A model generated the notes under the pieces. That model ran no database searches. It saw only the letters and a program-made list of their open reading frames with translations, and was not told the origin of the DNA. A stretch of DNA of 64,000 nucleotides, from NCBI GenBank assembly GCA_907165065.1, contig OU015541.1, positions 62,001 to 126,000 on the forward strand, written 5' to 3'. The stretch is from Caprimulgus europaeus. Its lineage: Eukaryota; Chordata; Aves; Caprimulgiformes; Caprimulgidae. Of the stretch, positions 23,801-34,715 are shown piece by piece. Position 1 is the stretch's first letter. Every line of letters starts with the position of its first letter. The position numbers and the translations under genes were made by a program.

Positions 23801-26800
23801 GGAATCAACAATGATGACATTATTTAAAAAAAAAAAAAAGTGTGGACAGCCATCACAAAAACAGACTTATATCAAGTGATATAATTTTTTAAATAAATTA
23901 CACATTCTTTTTATTTGCAGGAAGGGAAGGGATGTGAAGCTCCTATAGGAAGGTAAAGAAGTTGACTCAATAAAATGGAAAAGCTAATTTTTATACGTAT
24001 TTCCTGAAATCCTGAAGCTTTCACAAAGTAATTTTAAACATTATGAAATTAAACACGGAGCTAAAGAGTGATCAAAACAACAAACACCTGTGGGAGGCCA
24101 ACTTTCACAGCAGCTACATACTGTGCCACAGACTAGGGAAACCAAAGGGAACAATGAAACAATGAAATAGAAGTGAATGGTTGAGCAGGCTATCCTAATA
24201 ACATTCCTGATAGCACTTTAGGTCAGGCAAGTAGAGATCTTCACTTAGAATCTTAAAACAAGACAAACATGACTGGAAAACAGAAAAATGTCATCTGTGT
24301 GATTTTTTTCAAATGTGTATTCTACTTCTAACTGCCCTGAGAAAGCAGAAAAATCCAGTGAGCTAGCCTGGACTTTTCTTCATCTTCCTCACAGAAAAAC
24401 AACGTACAGACAGGGGACATTTAGATAATACACAAAGACTATACTAAAATTAGGGAAAAAAGTTAAAGTAATATAACATGGATTTCACCACCGCCCTGGC
24501 CATGTACAATAGCAGGCATTTTCACTGAACTGTACATGTTCAGGGAGCTATAACAGTGCATTTTCCCCTTAGTAAATCAAACATTTTTGAAATGTTGCTA
24601 GTATTCTCAGCTTTAAGTGTAAAAGCATGTCCAACATGGTTTTCAGGTGATGATGTCTACATGGCTAATGAAAACGAGAGACAAGAATATGTTCTCAATG
24701 AAAATGGAATAATCTTTGTGGGCAATGCAAAGTACATTGAAGCAAGAGGATGGTACTATGGACAGGTAAGCTATAATGAATTAATTTGGGCTGTTATTCT
24801 GTCTCCAATAGCATTTTCTCTTATCATTATTTGCTTCTCTAATAGGCATGCCTACTGATGTAAAAACTGAACAAACCTGGCTAGCCTCACTTGTGGTTTG
24901 CTCACTGTGGGCCTAACAGGAGTTTGGTGTGAGAGATGTCTTAGCATAGCACTGCAGCTAGGACTGATTTCTACATGGGCTTGAAGGTCATGGTACAAGT
25001 GTGAACCTCATCTGTGACCAAAGCACCCACAGTACAAGTGACAATATACTTATGTAGCTCCAACACACCCCCTATTTTTGTCATGCAGTTACAATGGGCC
25101 AGAACTGACATTAACATAGAACAGTTTGGGTAGGAAGGAACCTTTAAAGATCACTTAGTCCAGCATCCCTGCAGTAAGCAGGGATAGCTTCAACTAGATC
25201 AGGTTGCTCAAAGCCCCATCCAACCTGACCTAGAATGTTTCCAGAGATATAACTCAAGAGAATCTAATAACTGCAGTCGAGATAAGCTTGGTAGTTTTAG
25301 TTTTACTACAGTCATCTCTTCTGATGGCAGAAGATACCCTACCAGATTTTTTCTTTGTTTAATTGGCCCTGTCTTTAGCCAATATTGCACTGTGAACTGC
25401 ACACTACTGTCTTTGTGCGGGAATATCTTAGAAAGGAGGAACTGCAGTAGAATGTCCTTTATTTCTGTTTGTGAAACTATCTATTTTCTTTAAAAATTAT
25501 CTTATCTGGTCACAGTTTCAAGATCATCTTCTAAATATCTGTCTCACCATGCTCGATCTGAGCCTGTATTATCGTCAGGACCCAGCCATTGATGTATCCC
25601 GAAGAGGAGATCCTAAATATGTGGGCCGAGTAATCAGTTCTATGGTAAGAAATGGACAGCTTAATCTGAATTCCAAATGCTTAAGCAGAAAGCATTAGTT
25701 ATACCACTGAGACTCAGCCATCAGCATCTTAAGCAATATAATTAACTAGATATGGTGCATTACACACAATTGATTGTGCATTCTGTCCATTGGCCTATTT
25801 TTAGATCAATGGAAATGATAATGATAATGGAGTTCTCCTGGGAAAGTGGCAAGGAAGTTTCCATTCACATGAGAATCCATCCAGATGGGATGGCAGTGTG
25901 GTAATCCTCCAGAAATGGCGTCAGGACAACTACAAGCCTGTTCAGTATGGCCAGTGCTGGGTTTTTGCAGGCGTGATGTGTACAGGTAAACTTTAAGAAT
26001 AGAGGACTGTGGTGAAATGAAGGCATTTGTGACCTCTGGTTTTATCAAAACCACAAAGCAACTAATTCTACAAGAGGAAAAGTTCTCTGAAGACTGCAAA
26101 TGTTGAAGAATCACAAAATATTTAGACTCTTAACTTTATTTGTCAGATATTTGTAATCATTGAACTAAAGCTGTAAATTTTTGTTTGTTTGTTTTTTTGT
26201 TTTTATAAATGTTTTTCAGTTCTAAGGTGCCTGGGGATTCCAACTCGTTTGGTTTCAAATTTTAACTCTGCCCATGATGTCGATAGAAACTTGAGTATTG
26301 ATAAGTACTATGACAGCTCTGGAAAGAGTCTTAATATCGGCAAGGATTCCACATGGTAAATATAATTTTTTGCATCTCACTAATTATTTTTGAGACTTAA
26401 AAACATGAACACTAGTAGTACAAAAGCAACTGAGTGGACAAAACTTAATAAAAATATCTAAATTAACACACTAGACATCCACTTGGAAAGAAAACATACT
26501 TCATGGTTTTGAGATAACAGTTACTTCAAACAACCAAGCCATCCAATTTTCTGCAGTCCCTGACCTCAAACAAGTTGCAAATTTATTTTAAAAGTATGTC
26601 ACTATTGACTATATACCAGTTCCCAAGGCTCTTCTAATTGTTGACACCCAACCAGTCTGTTCCTCATAATGCAACTGTGTACCTTCCATGCTCTTAACTG
26701 GTTTACTGCTGTCCTTAACTTTCTCTCATCACACATCCAAACCCTGTGCTTCTCAGCTTGGCCCGTCATTCTCCCCAGGTAGATGGGAGCCTCCACAGGA

Positions 26801-29800
26801 AGTTTTCCAGCACTCTCTTAGCTAGAACTTCCCTTTGTAGGAGCTGAAAAAGACAGAACCATCCCAACACTCTCCAGACTTACTTATTGGACATTGTAGT
26901 CCAGTGCTGTAAACTGCAAATGTTCCATGATCACCAATCAAGCCCCAAAATTTGAGTAGCCAAATAAATATGATATTCTTTAAATAATACCATTTTATTC
27001 TTTAGATGTCCTCCAGTTTTAGAATCTTTACTCTGCAGCCACTTCACTTTTCAGAAAGTGAACTAACTAGGCCCAAGGGTATATCGTATAGCTCAAAGTC
27101 TCTGTGCACACTAGGCTTTGCCAAAAGTATTATCTTCACTTAATCTGCTTCCTTTCACTGAGGGTATGTGGTTGAAGGATATGAGAAGTCTTTCACCTCT
27201 TAACTTCTTTAGAAGTACTAGCCTCTTAACAACATTCAGCAAACAAATCTTATTTTTCTGGGCCCTCCTGTGACCTACGCTTTACCAATCTTTTGTGTTT
27301 TCCTTTCCTTTTGGAATTTGTGGAACTCATTACTACTGGATGCTGTTGAAAACAAAGCTATAAAGTTTTTAAACAGGACAAAAGAGATTCCTAGATAATA
27401 AGATGACTAACGACCATTAAACCCAGTGGCCCCAATGTAATAACTAATTCAGAGAGTTCCCAATTCTCCGACTGTGAGAAACTGTGGAGTATATCAGGGG
27501 AAGCGACATTCTATTCATGTGCCATTCTTATCTCTTTTCTAAACACCTGCTGCTGCACACTACTATAGATGGACTATTGAACTTTATGAGCATTTTATCT
27601 GACCCAATATAGCTATTTTAAATTTCTATTTAAATTAAGCATTTCCCATATCTGAAGGTTACCAAACCCAATCATCAAGCGTTGCCTATAGCCAAGGCTT
27701 AAATCTTTCACTTATAGTTCACATTGCTTCCAAAGCAAGCTGCTGACATCTATATTCTCTCCCTACCCACCCTGAGGTCTATACAACAAAAGCAGGCAGT
27801 AATCTACCTTTGAAAGAGGTAGTGAGTTGCTGTAACTAGACAGCTTGTGTCACATCCTAGAGAATGTTTAAAAAAAACAAAATTCCCTACTTTTTTCAAA
27901 TTAGAAGTTTGTATGACTCTATGCTTTCTAGACATTGTTCTTTGTCTCCAGGGATTATCATGTCTGGAATGAAAGCTGGTTCATTCGCCCAGACCTGGGA
28001 GCATCATACAATGGATGGCAGGTTTTAGACGCAACTCCACAAGAACAAAGCAAAGGTAACAGTGTAAGTTCTTAGCATGACTTAACATTCCTTCTCCAAA
28101 CTGAGCAAAACTAACAGAGTTTGACTTTTGTTTTTCCCCTCTCACATTTTAGGATTATTTCAGTGTGGCCCTGCATCTGTCATAGCCATCAAAGGAGGTG
28201 ATGTAGACTTGGATTATGACACCTTATTTGTGTATACAGAGGTGAATGCCGATTGCAACAGATGGATTGTATACAATGATGGAACTAAGAAAAGAGTTTA
28301 TTGTGATACTGAAATAATCGGCAGGTTTATCAGCACCAAAGCTGTGGGCAGCAATTCCCGTGTGGATATCACCTCTAATTACAAATATCCAGAAGGTAAA
28401 AGAATTATCACAAGTATTCTCCTTATTATCACAATTATCTCCTATTGAATTCTTGGTGCTAGGAAACTAGGATGGGAAACCTGTTTTGTTTGAGCATCTC
28501 TCCCCATCCTTCAGAAAATATTTCTGACAGTGTTCTCAGATCACTTTCTTAATACAATGGGTATTGTATTTCTGGATTTGCGTATTTAGTAGTTTGCTTA
28601 TTAAGACACAATGCAAAATATACTTTAGTCCCTTACACCGAAGGACAAAATAGAATATATACACAAAACAGGGCTATAAAATACCTTTTACTACCCAAGG
28701 CAGACAAACCTTCAAGCTGTCGTACCAAAGGTTCTTAAAACTGAGTTCATCACGTACCACAAACTGTGCATAGGTCTGTAGTATGGAAAGTTACAGATTA
28801 ATAAGCAAGTCTTTTTCCAACATATCTGGCAGAGGGGCAACAATCAAACCACTAATCCAAAAACCTTAAATTCCAGTCCTCTAACACTAGACATCCATCT
28901 CCTATATGACCTCATCCTCAGTCTCTCTCAGCAAGTTCTTTCTTGCTGTATCCATTCCAACTCCTCATCTCTCCTTTTCAAGATCCCATTACATCCCACT
29001 CCCAAGAGGAGCGACTCAAGTCTCTCTCTCTCTCTCTCACTATATACATTCATCAAGTTAGGTTATCTTGTGCTCCTGATCTGATACCCAGCCATCAGCT
29101 ACTTAGCCATTCAGTTGTTATGTGTTTGCACTCCCAGTGGATTCAGTCTCCACATTATTAGATTCTGGAAACAAAACTACTAGAAAACAGTAAAGGGACT
29201 AAGTGCCTTTCATCTGTACTTAGGAAAACAAAGCAGCAAAGATTAAGAACTGCAGAGCCATATGGTTGCAGGAATATTTCTCTCTTCTCTCAAAAACTTG
29301 GTACCTATGTCTTTACATCTTTTTTAAATTTAGGGTTACAGATTTCATATAATAGTTTGCTTAACGTTTGTGGCTCAAAGTCCTAAAGCAAACAAACTCA
29401 ACAAAGAAAACCACCAGGAAGATGTATTTCACTTTTTAAAAAGTTTGCTATTCATAATCAATGGCCATATTTCAAAACTTCACTCCTAAAGGTTTTAGTG
29501 CAACTATATTTAACAGAGACGGCTGGTCATCATCAGATTAGCAAAGTAACACATCACACTAGTGCATGTTCTGATCAAAGAAAAAGAAATCTTGCATCCT
29601 TAACAAATATAAATGCATCATATTTCATTTTAGTGACTTATTCACCTTATTACAGTATGTTTATTCTTTCCTGAAAAGAGGCCTAATAAAAATATGGGGA
29701 ACTTACAGGTATTGCACATTTCTGGGTGATGCAGAGCTGACACCATATATAATTCTAAAAGCCTTTTCACAGAGGTAGTGCAATGGTAACAAAAGTATGA

Positions 29801-32800
29801 ATGTTACTTGTCTCCCTCCTTCGACTAGGTTCTTCTGAAGAAAGACGAGTTTATAAAAAGGCCTTGGCCAAAATATTTGGATCAAACATCACAGAAGGAC
29901 ACACAGAATCTCCAGATGAAAGATCCTCAGAGACAACTAGAAACCCTGGGATCTCTGGGAAATTCAAGCTGGCTGAACCTCCAGTGTTTGGCAAAGACAT
30001 TACCTTAATCTTAATTCTCAATAACCTATCTTTTGACCACAAGACCGTGAAGGTGGACATGAGTGCATCAACCATCCTGTACACAAGGAGAGCAGTGGCA
30101 GAGATCATGAAGGCAACCACTTCTGTGGATCTTGGTTCTAAACAAGGTAACTTTTAATATCCCTAAGGGTCCAGCATTGCCCTCATCTTAGCCATATGAA
30201 GGCAAATGGAAGGAAGAAACATCACTATCATATCTGTATCAGCTTTGTTCCATCTCTTAATAGCATTGTTTATGACTACATTTTACAAGGTATTTTTTTT
30301 CCTCTGAAAACTTTCACTAGTTCAATCAGGAATTTAAGGTGTCATTAAATGCTATATAGAAGGCTATATTTATATTATAGCTACAGAAGCAACACTATAT
30401 ATATGTGTGTGTATATATAAATGTATGTGTGTATCTGACTCTGGTGATTATTACATATATAGGAACACATCTTACTCTTTTAACAAATAAAAAAAAAGTC
30501 TGATGTATGCTTTCTGACACTCAACAGGCAACACTTTAATAGAAATTAACTAGGAGAAAGGTTAAAAGTTACAGTGAAACTCCCTGTTCCTCTTTTGAAG
30601 AGTCAAGGCTATTAAAACTATTAGAGAGATCTTTTTCATCCCCAGGGGCTACAAAGATAAACATTTTTTCCATACATAGCAGAAAAATTGCAGGACTACA
30701 TTAACAGCTGACTAGGTCACCTGAAAAGGATCTTTGTGAAACTTGACCTAAACTTTCTTCTTGACTGAAGTAAAACAAATAGGATATAAGAAAGGAATAG
30801 ATAAAAGTGGTTATACCTCTAATTATAAGAAGTACAAAGGGACAGGAATCCAGTGAAATGCAAATTAGGAGATTCCCACAGTTTCAGGCCAAAATCCTCC
30901 ATTCAAAACTGTAAGGGTCAAATGAGTTAAAACAGAAAAGGATCACCAGAAGAGGGAAATATACTACCGGTCTCACATGAAAGAAATATAAATAGACTCC
31001 AGCTGCCTTCTCTTCTGTTCTCTTCAATAATTTCAAAAATCCTCACCATAACTCTCTTTTATTTAGCATTCTTTGAGAATGTAATGGTCCCAAAATATAT
31101 GTCTGAATTACAGGGAAACATATCCGGGTAAAGATCCCTTATTCTTATTATGGAAAATATCTGACTACTGACAAAAGGATCCAAGTTACTGCTTTGTGTG
31201 AAGTCATGCACATGCATGGGGTAAAGCTGCTTGTGGAGAAGACAATAATTTTAGAGGATACAAACATTATCATTAAGGTAAACAATTCTTTCCCTGATGT
31301 CCTGAATAGACAGAAAGAACTAAAGAGTCCTTCTGGAGCTCAGATCTTAAGATGAGAATTTGGGGATAAACACATTAATTTAGGCTGCAATTTCAGATGT
31401 TACTCTAAAATTCTGCCTGCTTAAATTGAGAAAGTAAGCACGTGAGATACCAGTTTTGAATCTTTCCCTGAATCTGTGCCCTCTTCTTCAGAATAGCTCT
31501 GTTACTTTCTCAGTCACATGCCACTGCTTTGTGTTCACAGAACTTGTTTTCATTTAAGCTGTATTCTAGTTATTGGCAAGCGCTTGTGTTGCCCTTAAAC
31601 ACCTCTACCTACTCCCAAAATACAGACTTAAACCCTTAATTCTAATCTATGTTAGGGTCAGTTAATATTGTTTGAATACTTTAATCCTACTCAGTGATGT
31701 GCCAAAAAAAAGCCACTCAGCAACTCAAAGATCAGACAGTTTAATGAGATGTGTCTGTATAGGCATGTCTCTATTTCACTGAAATTGCATACAGCTTGAC
31801 AGCACTATTTAACTAATACAAATCGAGCTTTAAATATTAGAAAAGGCATACCAACTGTCAGTTAAATTTCACTGTTCCTACCAATATCTCATTCATCATC
31901 AAATGTGAGACATGTTCTGCTTACAGTTTGAAGTCTGACTACAGAAAAGTGTAAAACAGTGAATGATCAGAAATGTCTTTGTTATTTAGATTCCTCATCG
32001 GGTTGTAGTGAACAAAGCTGTAACTCTAGAGATCTCATATGCCAATCCCCTCCCTGAACCTGTGAACCGCTGTGTACTACTAGTGACTTTGATGAATCAA
32101 CAAGTCAAGATACAGTAAGTGAAAGCTGTAGCATTTACATGTCTAGTTTCTCAATAAGATAAAATAATGGTTTAATTCTCTTTTTCATATTTTACATTTT
32201 TTAAAATAAAAATGACACCAAAAATAGAGATATTACGATTTCATAATCATGTATTATTATTTTTTATTTCCACACAGGAACTTATTTAACAACTAAAAAC
32301 TGCTAACATTCTTCCTTCCTGAGAAAGCAAATGGGCACGTCAAATTATTTTCTCTCTCCAATATTTCTTCTACAGCTTGGCTTTTTATATCTATTTTTAT
32401 ATATAGTACCCTAATACTACAAAAATAAGTCTGAGCTAAGGAAAACAAATAAGACACTGCCCTAGCTCCCCTTGTTTCAGCCCAAACAAGAAGCTGCTCT
32501 GTTCTCCTTTAAAAGTAGGAGAAAATCATGCCTTTTTAAAACACAGAGCAAGATGTTCTATGACTTTTTGTTTTTCCTCTGGACTCTGCTGCTTTTTTTA
32601 AACTCAGTGTTGAGTAGTTCATATTTCCTAAAGCTTGTTTTACTATAAACCAGCCTGACTTGCTGTGGGTCTGGGAATATTTACCCATAATAATCCATAA
32701 AAATATGGAAAACATTATTCCAGTGAAAGACTAAGCCAATTGAGGCCAAAAGGAGACACAAAACCAAGCACCTTGGCCATTAGAATTGTATTCCTGTCAA

Positions 32801-33316
32801 AATGGATATGAATCAAGCAGGCATTGGACAGAGCGCTGACCTTTGACAGAGTTTTCCTATTCTGAGTTTGTGTTGACTATCCAAACTTGTACCCAGCTAT
32901 AACATGGAAGCAAGATGTAGCACTTCTCATTGCCATTAGTCTATTCAAGAGTAAATGAAAACAGTACCATGTTTTCTCACTTCTTGGTCCACACTAAGCC
33001 TCAAACCCTAAGTAATTCTCCAAAACCAAGGCTGGGTCTCAAGTAACTAGTGGTACTGTAGCTATCATGCAGTCCTGCTCCTTGAGAATCTCAAGGAAAG
33101 ACAATGCAAGCCTGAATTAATTGAATTTTAATGGTGGTTTTTTGTTTTGGTTTGTTTTTTTTCAGTCTGGCACAACTGGCACCAAGGGAGAGATCAAAAA
33201 TTTATTTTGAATTCACACCTCGCAGGACTGGGCCCTTACAGCTGCAAGTAGACTTCTCTTGTGACAAGTTTTCGCATGTTAAGGGATTTGTAACCATTGC
33301 AGTAGCACCTGCATAA
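17805..33316 (+). CDS. Transglutaminase paralogue between TGM3 and TGM6, 13 coding exons
   Basis: Complete Ca2+-dependent transglutaminase. Exons: 17805-17811, 19806-19979, 20183-20422, 24647-24765, 25516-25644, 25805-25985, 26220-26355, 27952-28055, 28153-28395, 29829-30146, 31114-31277, 31990-32114, 33166-33316; 2091 nt, 696 codons plus TAA. All four TGM domains are present. The triad is intact: Cys274 (YGQCWVF), His332 (YHVWNESW), Asp355 (VLDATPQ). It shares with TGM6 the ATG GCA G first exon, exon 9 length, DDVYMAN and the VAPA C-terminus, but exon 5 is closer to TGM3. Unusual points: an extra residue in the calcium-site-1 loop (exon 6, 181 nt), DYHVW in place of NFHVW, and three codons missing from exon 12 in beta-barrel 2. 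It is probably active, as nothing is broken. Human has no gene between TGM3 and TGM6 as I know it; a TGM6-like or TGM3-like name would be a guess. Confidence 0.9.
19806..19979 (+). CDS. Gene B coding exon 2
   Basis: 174 nt, phase 1 to 1, acceptor TTTACAG and donor GTAACA. Family motifs STHHTDRY and VRRGQ of the N-terminal beta-sandwich. Confidence 0.93.
20183..20422 (+). CDS. Gene B coding exon 3
   Basis: 240 nt, phase 1 to 1. [26 protein letters not shown] and VLLFNPWCP, closing the N-terminal domain. Confidence 0.93.
22080..22620 (+). mobile_element. Old, diverged CR1/L3-like LINE fragment
   Basis: AAAAAGGCAAATGCAATCTT, a later GAAGGGTTACTAGGATAACT block and a GTTTAGCCAGCC block follow the order of the CR1 3' coding region on the + strand. 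Divergence is high, so limits and subfamily are uncertain. Confidence 0.5.
23270..23800 (-). mobile_element. CR1 LINE fragment, antisense, in gene B intron 3
   Basis: Reverse-oriented CR1: AGAATCATAAGCTCAGAGGG, AAGGATCTTAGGAAGT, CCTAGTCC, then a block near 23760 reading CACCTGAAACTGCGCACAGG, a CR1 phrase. Well diverged, with internal T-runs. Confidence 0.65.
24647..24765 (+). CDS. Gene B coding exon 4
   Basis: 119 nt, phase 1 to 0. [16 protein letters not shown] and GIIF..GN, ending WYYGQ. By eye 28 of 39 residues equal TGM6 (gene C) against 22 of 39 for TGM3 (gene A). Confidence 0.93.
25114..25245 (-). mobile_element. Short CR1 3'-end fragment, antisense, in gene B intron 4
   Basis: ACATAGAACAGTTTGGGTAG, GGAACCTTTAAAGATCACTT and AGTCCAGCATCCCTGCAGT are the reverse of the standard CR1 3' end. 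Confidence 0.85.
25516..25644 (+). CDS. Gene B coding exon 5
   Basis: 129 nt, phase 0 to 0. [19 protein letters not shown] and [13 protein letters not shown]. By eye 30 of 43 residues equal TGM3 against 25 of 43 for TGM6, the reverse of exon 4. Confidence 0.93.
25805..25985 (+). CDS. Gene B coding exon 6, catalytic cysteine
   Basis: 181 nt against 178 in genes A and C: the calcium-site-1 loop reads [10 protein letters not shown], one residue longer. Active site [10 protein letters not shown], Cys274 codon TGC at 25955-25957. Phase 0 to 1. Confidence 0.94.
26220..26355 (+). CDS. Gene B coding exon 7
   Basis: 136 nt, phase 1 to 2. [19 protein letters not shown] and DRNLSID, keeping the acidic calcium-site-3 residues and the Ser that gene A has lost. 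Confidence 0.94.
27952..28055 (+). CDS. Gene B coding exon 8, catalytic His and Asp
   Basis: 104 nt, phase 2 to 1. [16 protein letters not shown] and VLDATPQEQ. His332 is CAT at 27959-27961; Asp355 is GAC at 28028-28030. The residues before HVW are Asp-Tyr instead of the usual Asn-Phe. Confidence 0.94.
28153..28395 (+). CDS. Gene B coding exon 9
   Basis: 243 nt, phase 1 to 1. [35 protein letters not shown] and YKYPEG. Confidence 0.94.
29021..29038. repeat. (TC)9 microsatellite
   Basis: Nine uninterrupted TC units in gene B intron 9. Confidence 0.9.
29829..30146 (+). CDS. Gene B coding exon 10
   Basis: 318 nt, phase 1 to 1. [17 protein letters not shown], an acidic and Ser/Thr-rich linker with an NIT sequon, then [19 protein letters not shown] of beta-barrel 1 and [10 protein letters not shown]. 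Confidence 0.93.
30395..30434. repeat. AT/GT simple repeat
   Basis: Alternating purine-pyrimidine tract of TA, TG and GTAT units in gene B intron 10. Confidence 0.8.
31114..31277 (+). CDS. Gene B coding exon 11
   Basis: 164 nt, six longer than in genes A and C, phase 1 to 0. [19 protein letters not shown] and VEKTIILED. The extra two residues lie in the [10 protein letters not shown] turn. Confidence 0.92.
31990..32114 (+). CDS. Gene B coding exon 12 (9 nt shorter than paralogues)
   Basis: 125 nt against 134 in genes A and C, phase 0 to 2. Reads [20 protein letters not shown], then [12 protein letters not shown] where the paralogues have a VEG(S/N)xL turn; the shortfall is three codons and in frame. 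Acceptor TTTAG and donor GTAAGT are good. Confidence 0.88.
33166..33316 (+). CDS. Gene B coding exon 13 with stop
   Basis: 151 nt with TAA at 33314-33316. Polypyrimidine acceptor [30 protein letters not shown] and [11 protein letters not shown], like the TGM6 end. Confidence 0.93.
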
Positions 33317-33660
33317 CATAATGGAATAAATTTCCCATCTCAGCCTTAACATGGCAAGCCATTCTCCTCTGTACAGGGATAGTGATGACAGCAAGAACTT
33401 CCCACAAAAGCTGGTGACATCCTACATTGCAATAGAATCAAGTCTCCTGCTTTCATAGTGCTTAATTATTTTGGTCTCTCATTGTATTTCCTTTTTTTTT
33501 TTTTATCCTCTTGTCTAGAAAAATGAAGCCCCTTCCTTGTAGAAATAGTTTAACTGTGTTAAGCTCCTGGTTTTAACTTTTCCATCAGATAATTAATACA
33601 GTCTCTCTGTGACCACATTCTACTTGTCAGCAATAAATAAAAGCCTATTCATTCAACTGT
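33317..33660 (+). other. Gene B 3' UTR with poly(A) signals
   Basis: Overlapping AATAAA hexamers at 33632-33637 and 33636-33641, with a further AATAAA at 33669. An earlier AATAAA is near 33325. The overlapping pair would put cleavage near 33655-33665. Confidence 0.6.
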
Positions 33661-33934
33661 TCTTCTGCAATAAATTGTACACTCCATGGAAATATCATGA
33701 GAAATCATAAGATTGAGGAAAGTTCTTGTTCTTTCATTTCACAAGCTTCTTACCTGAAAAAGTAGAACATATCCTCCATTGTTCATTTAATTTCTGTACT
33801 TTGTGACACCTGTAACTGTGAATAGGGAGAAAAAAAAAAAAACAACGTTTGGGGTCCATGACAACAGTATTTCTGTAGCCTGTGGGCATTGGCCCTGTCA
33901 CAGAGTGGTCAACACATATACATATTCAAATCAG

Positions 33935-34075
33935 TAACTTAACTCTCCTACTCTGGAGATATTCAAAACCCACCTGGATGCAATCCTGTGCAACCTGCTC
34001 TAGGTGAACCTACTTTGGCAGGGAGGGGTGGACTAGATGATCTCCAGAGGTCCCTTCCAACCCCAACCATTCTGT
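33935..34075 (+). mobile_element. CR1 LINE 3' end, sense
   Basis: GGAGATATTCAAAACCCACC, CCTGCTCTAGGTGAACCTAC, GACTAGATGATCTCCAGAGG and CCTTCCAACC, ending ATTCTGTGAATT: the standard CR1 3' terminus. Confidence 0.93.
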
Positions 34076-34594
34076 GAATTCCTGCGTAATGCAACAGAGG
34101 CCCAAGAACCACAAAGCATGGGGAGAGTCTTGCATTAATGTGGAAGTCCAGCAACACAAGGTGACTAACACTTTCCGTCCACCAGTATAAGGTCACTGGA
34201 GACAAGGAACACATCTTCAAACCTTCCCAATGTAACTCATTCACAGGCAGCCCCTACTTCACACCTCTTATGGTGTTCACATAAAGATGCCTCTTTTATG
34301 GGTTCCCAATCCTGACATCACCAGGACCTGGTCTAACCTGAAACACACTTTCAAGTAGCCTTAAGGATTTTCTACTACTGAAGGCAAAGTAGCCTCTCCA
34401 GGGACTGCTATGAAAGCTACAGAGTGACAGGGCACAGTAACCACCTGGCCACACTTCAGAAGTAGGGTGTGAGGCAATAATGGTGTACAAACAGCTCTGC
34501 CAAACCTGAAGATTTAGATTTGTTTTCCGACTTATAAAATGTTTAAAGCAGAATTAATAAGGCCAAAATTCTGAACCACAGAGCTGTCAGGAGT

Positions 34595-34715
34595 TTGATA
34601 TGGACATCTTTGGGGAAGGACTTTTTACAGACAGGTAGTGACAGAATAAGGAGTAATGGCTTTACGCTGGAAGGGGGTAGGTTTAGGTTAGATATCATGA
34701 AGAAATTCTTTAGTG
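34595..34715 (+). mobile_element. CR1 LINE fragment, sense
   Basis: AGTAATGGCTTTACGCTGGA, GGGGGTAGGTTTAGGTTAGA and ATGAAGAAATTCTTTAGTG correspond to the segment just 5' of the CR1 3' end. Possibly part of the same old insertion family as 33935-34075 but not contiguous with it. Confidence 0.8.

Larger units (their letters stand above)
20423..24646 (+). other. Gene B intron 3
   Basis: The longest intron of gene B (4.2 kb). It holds an old sense CR1-like copy around 22080-22620 and an antisense CR1 at 23270-23800, with T-runs near 23468 and 23500-23515. No exon is recognised inside it. Confidence 0.75.

Noticed and set aside
24556-24646. Open frame running from intron 3 into gene B exon 4, with its own ATG
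   Set aside because: It is only intron read-through; exon 4 has a good TTTTCAG acceptor and family-conserved start.
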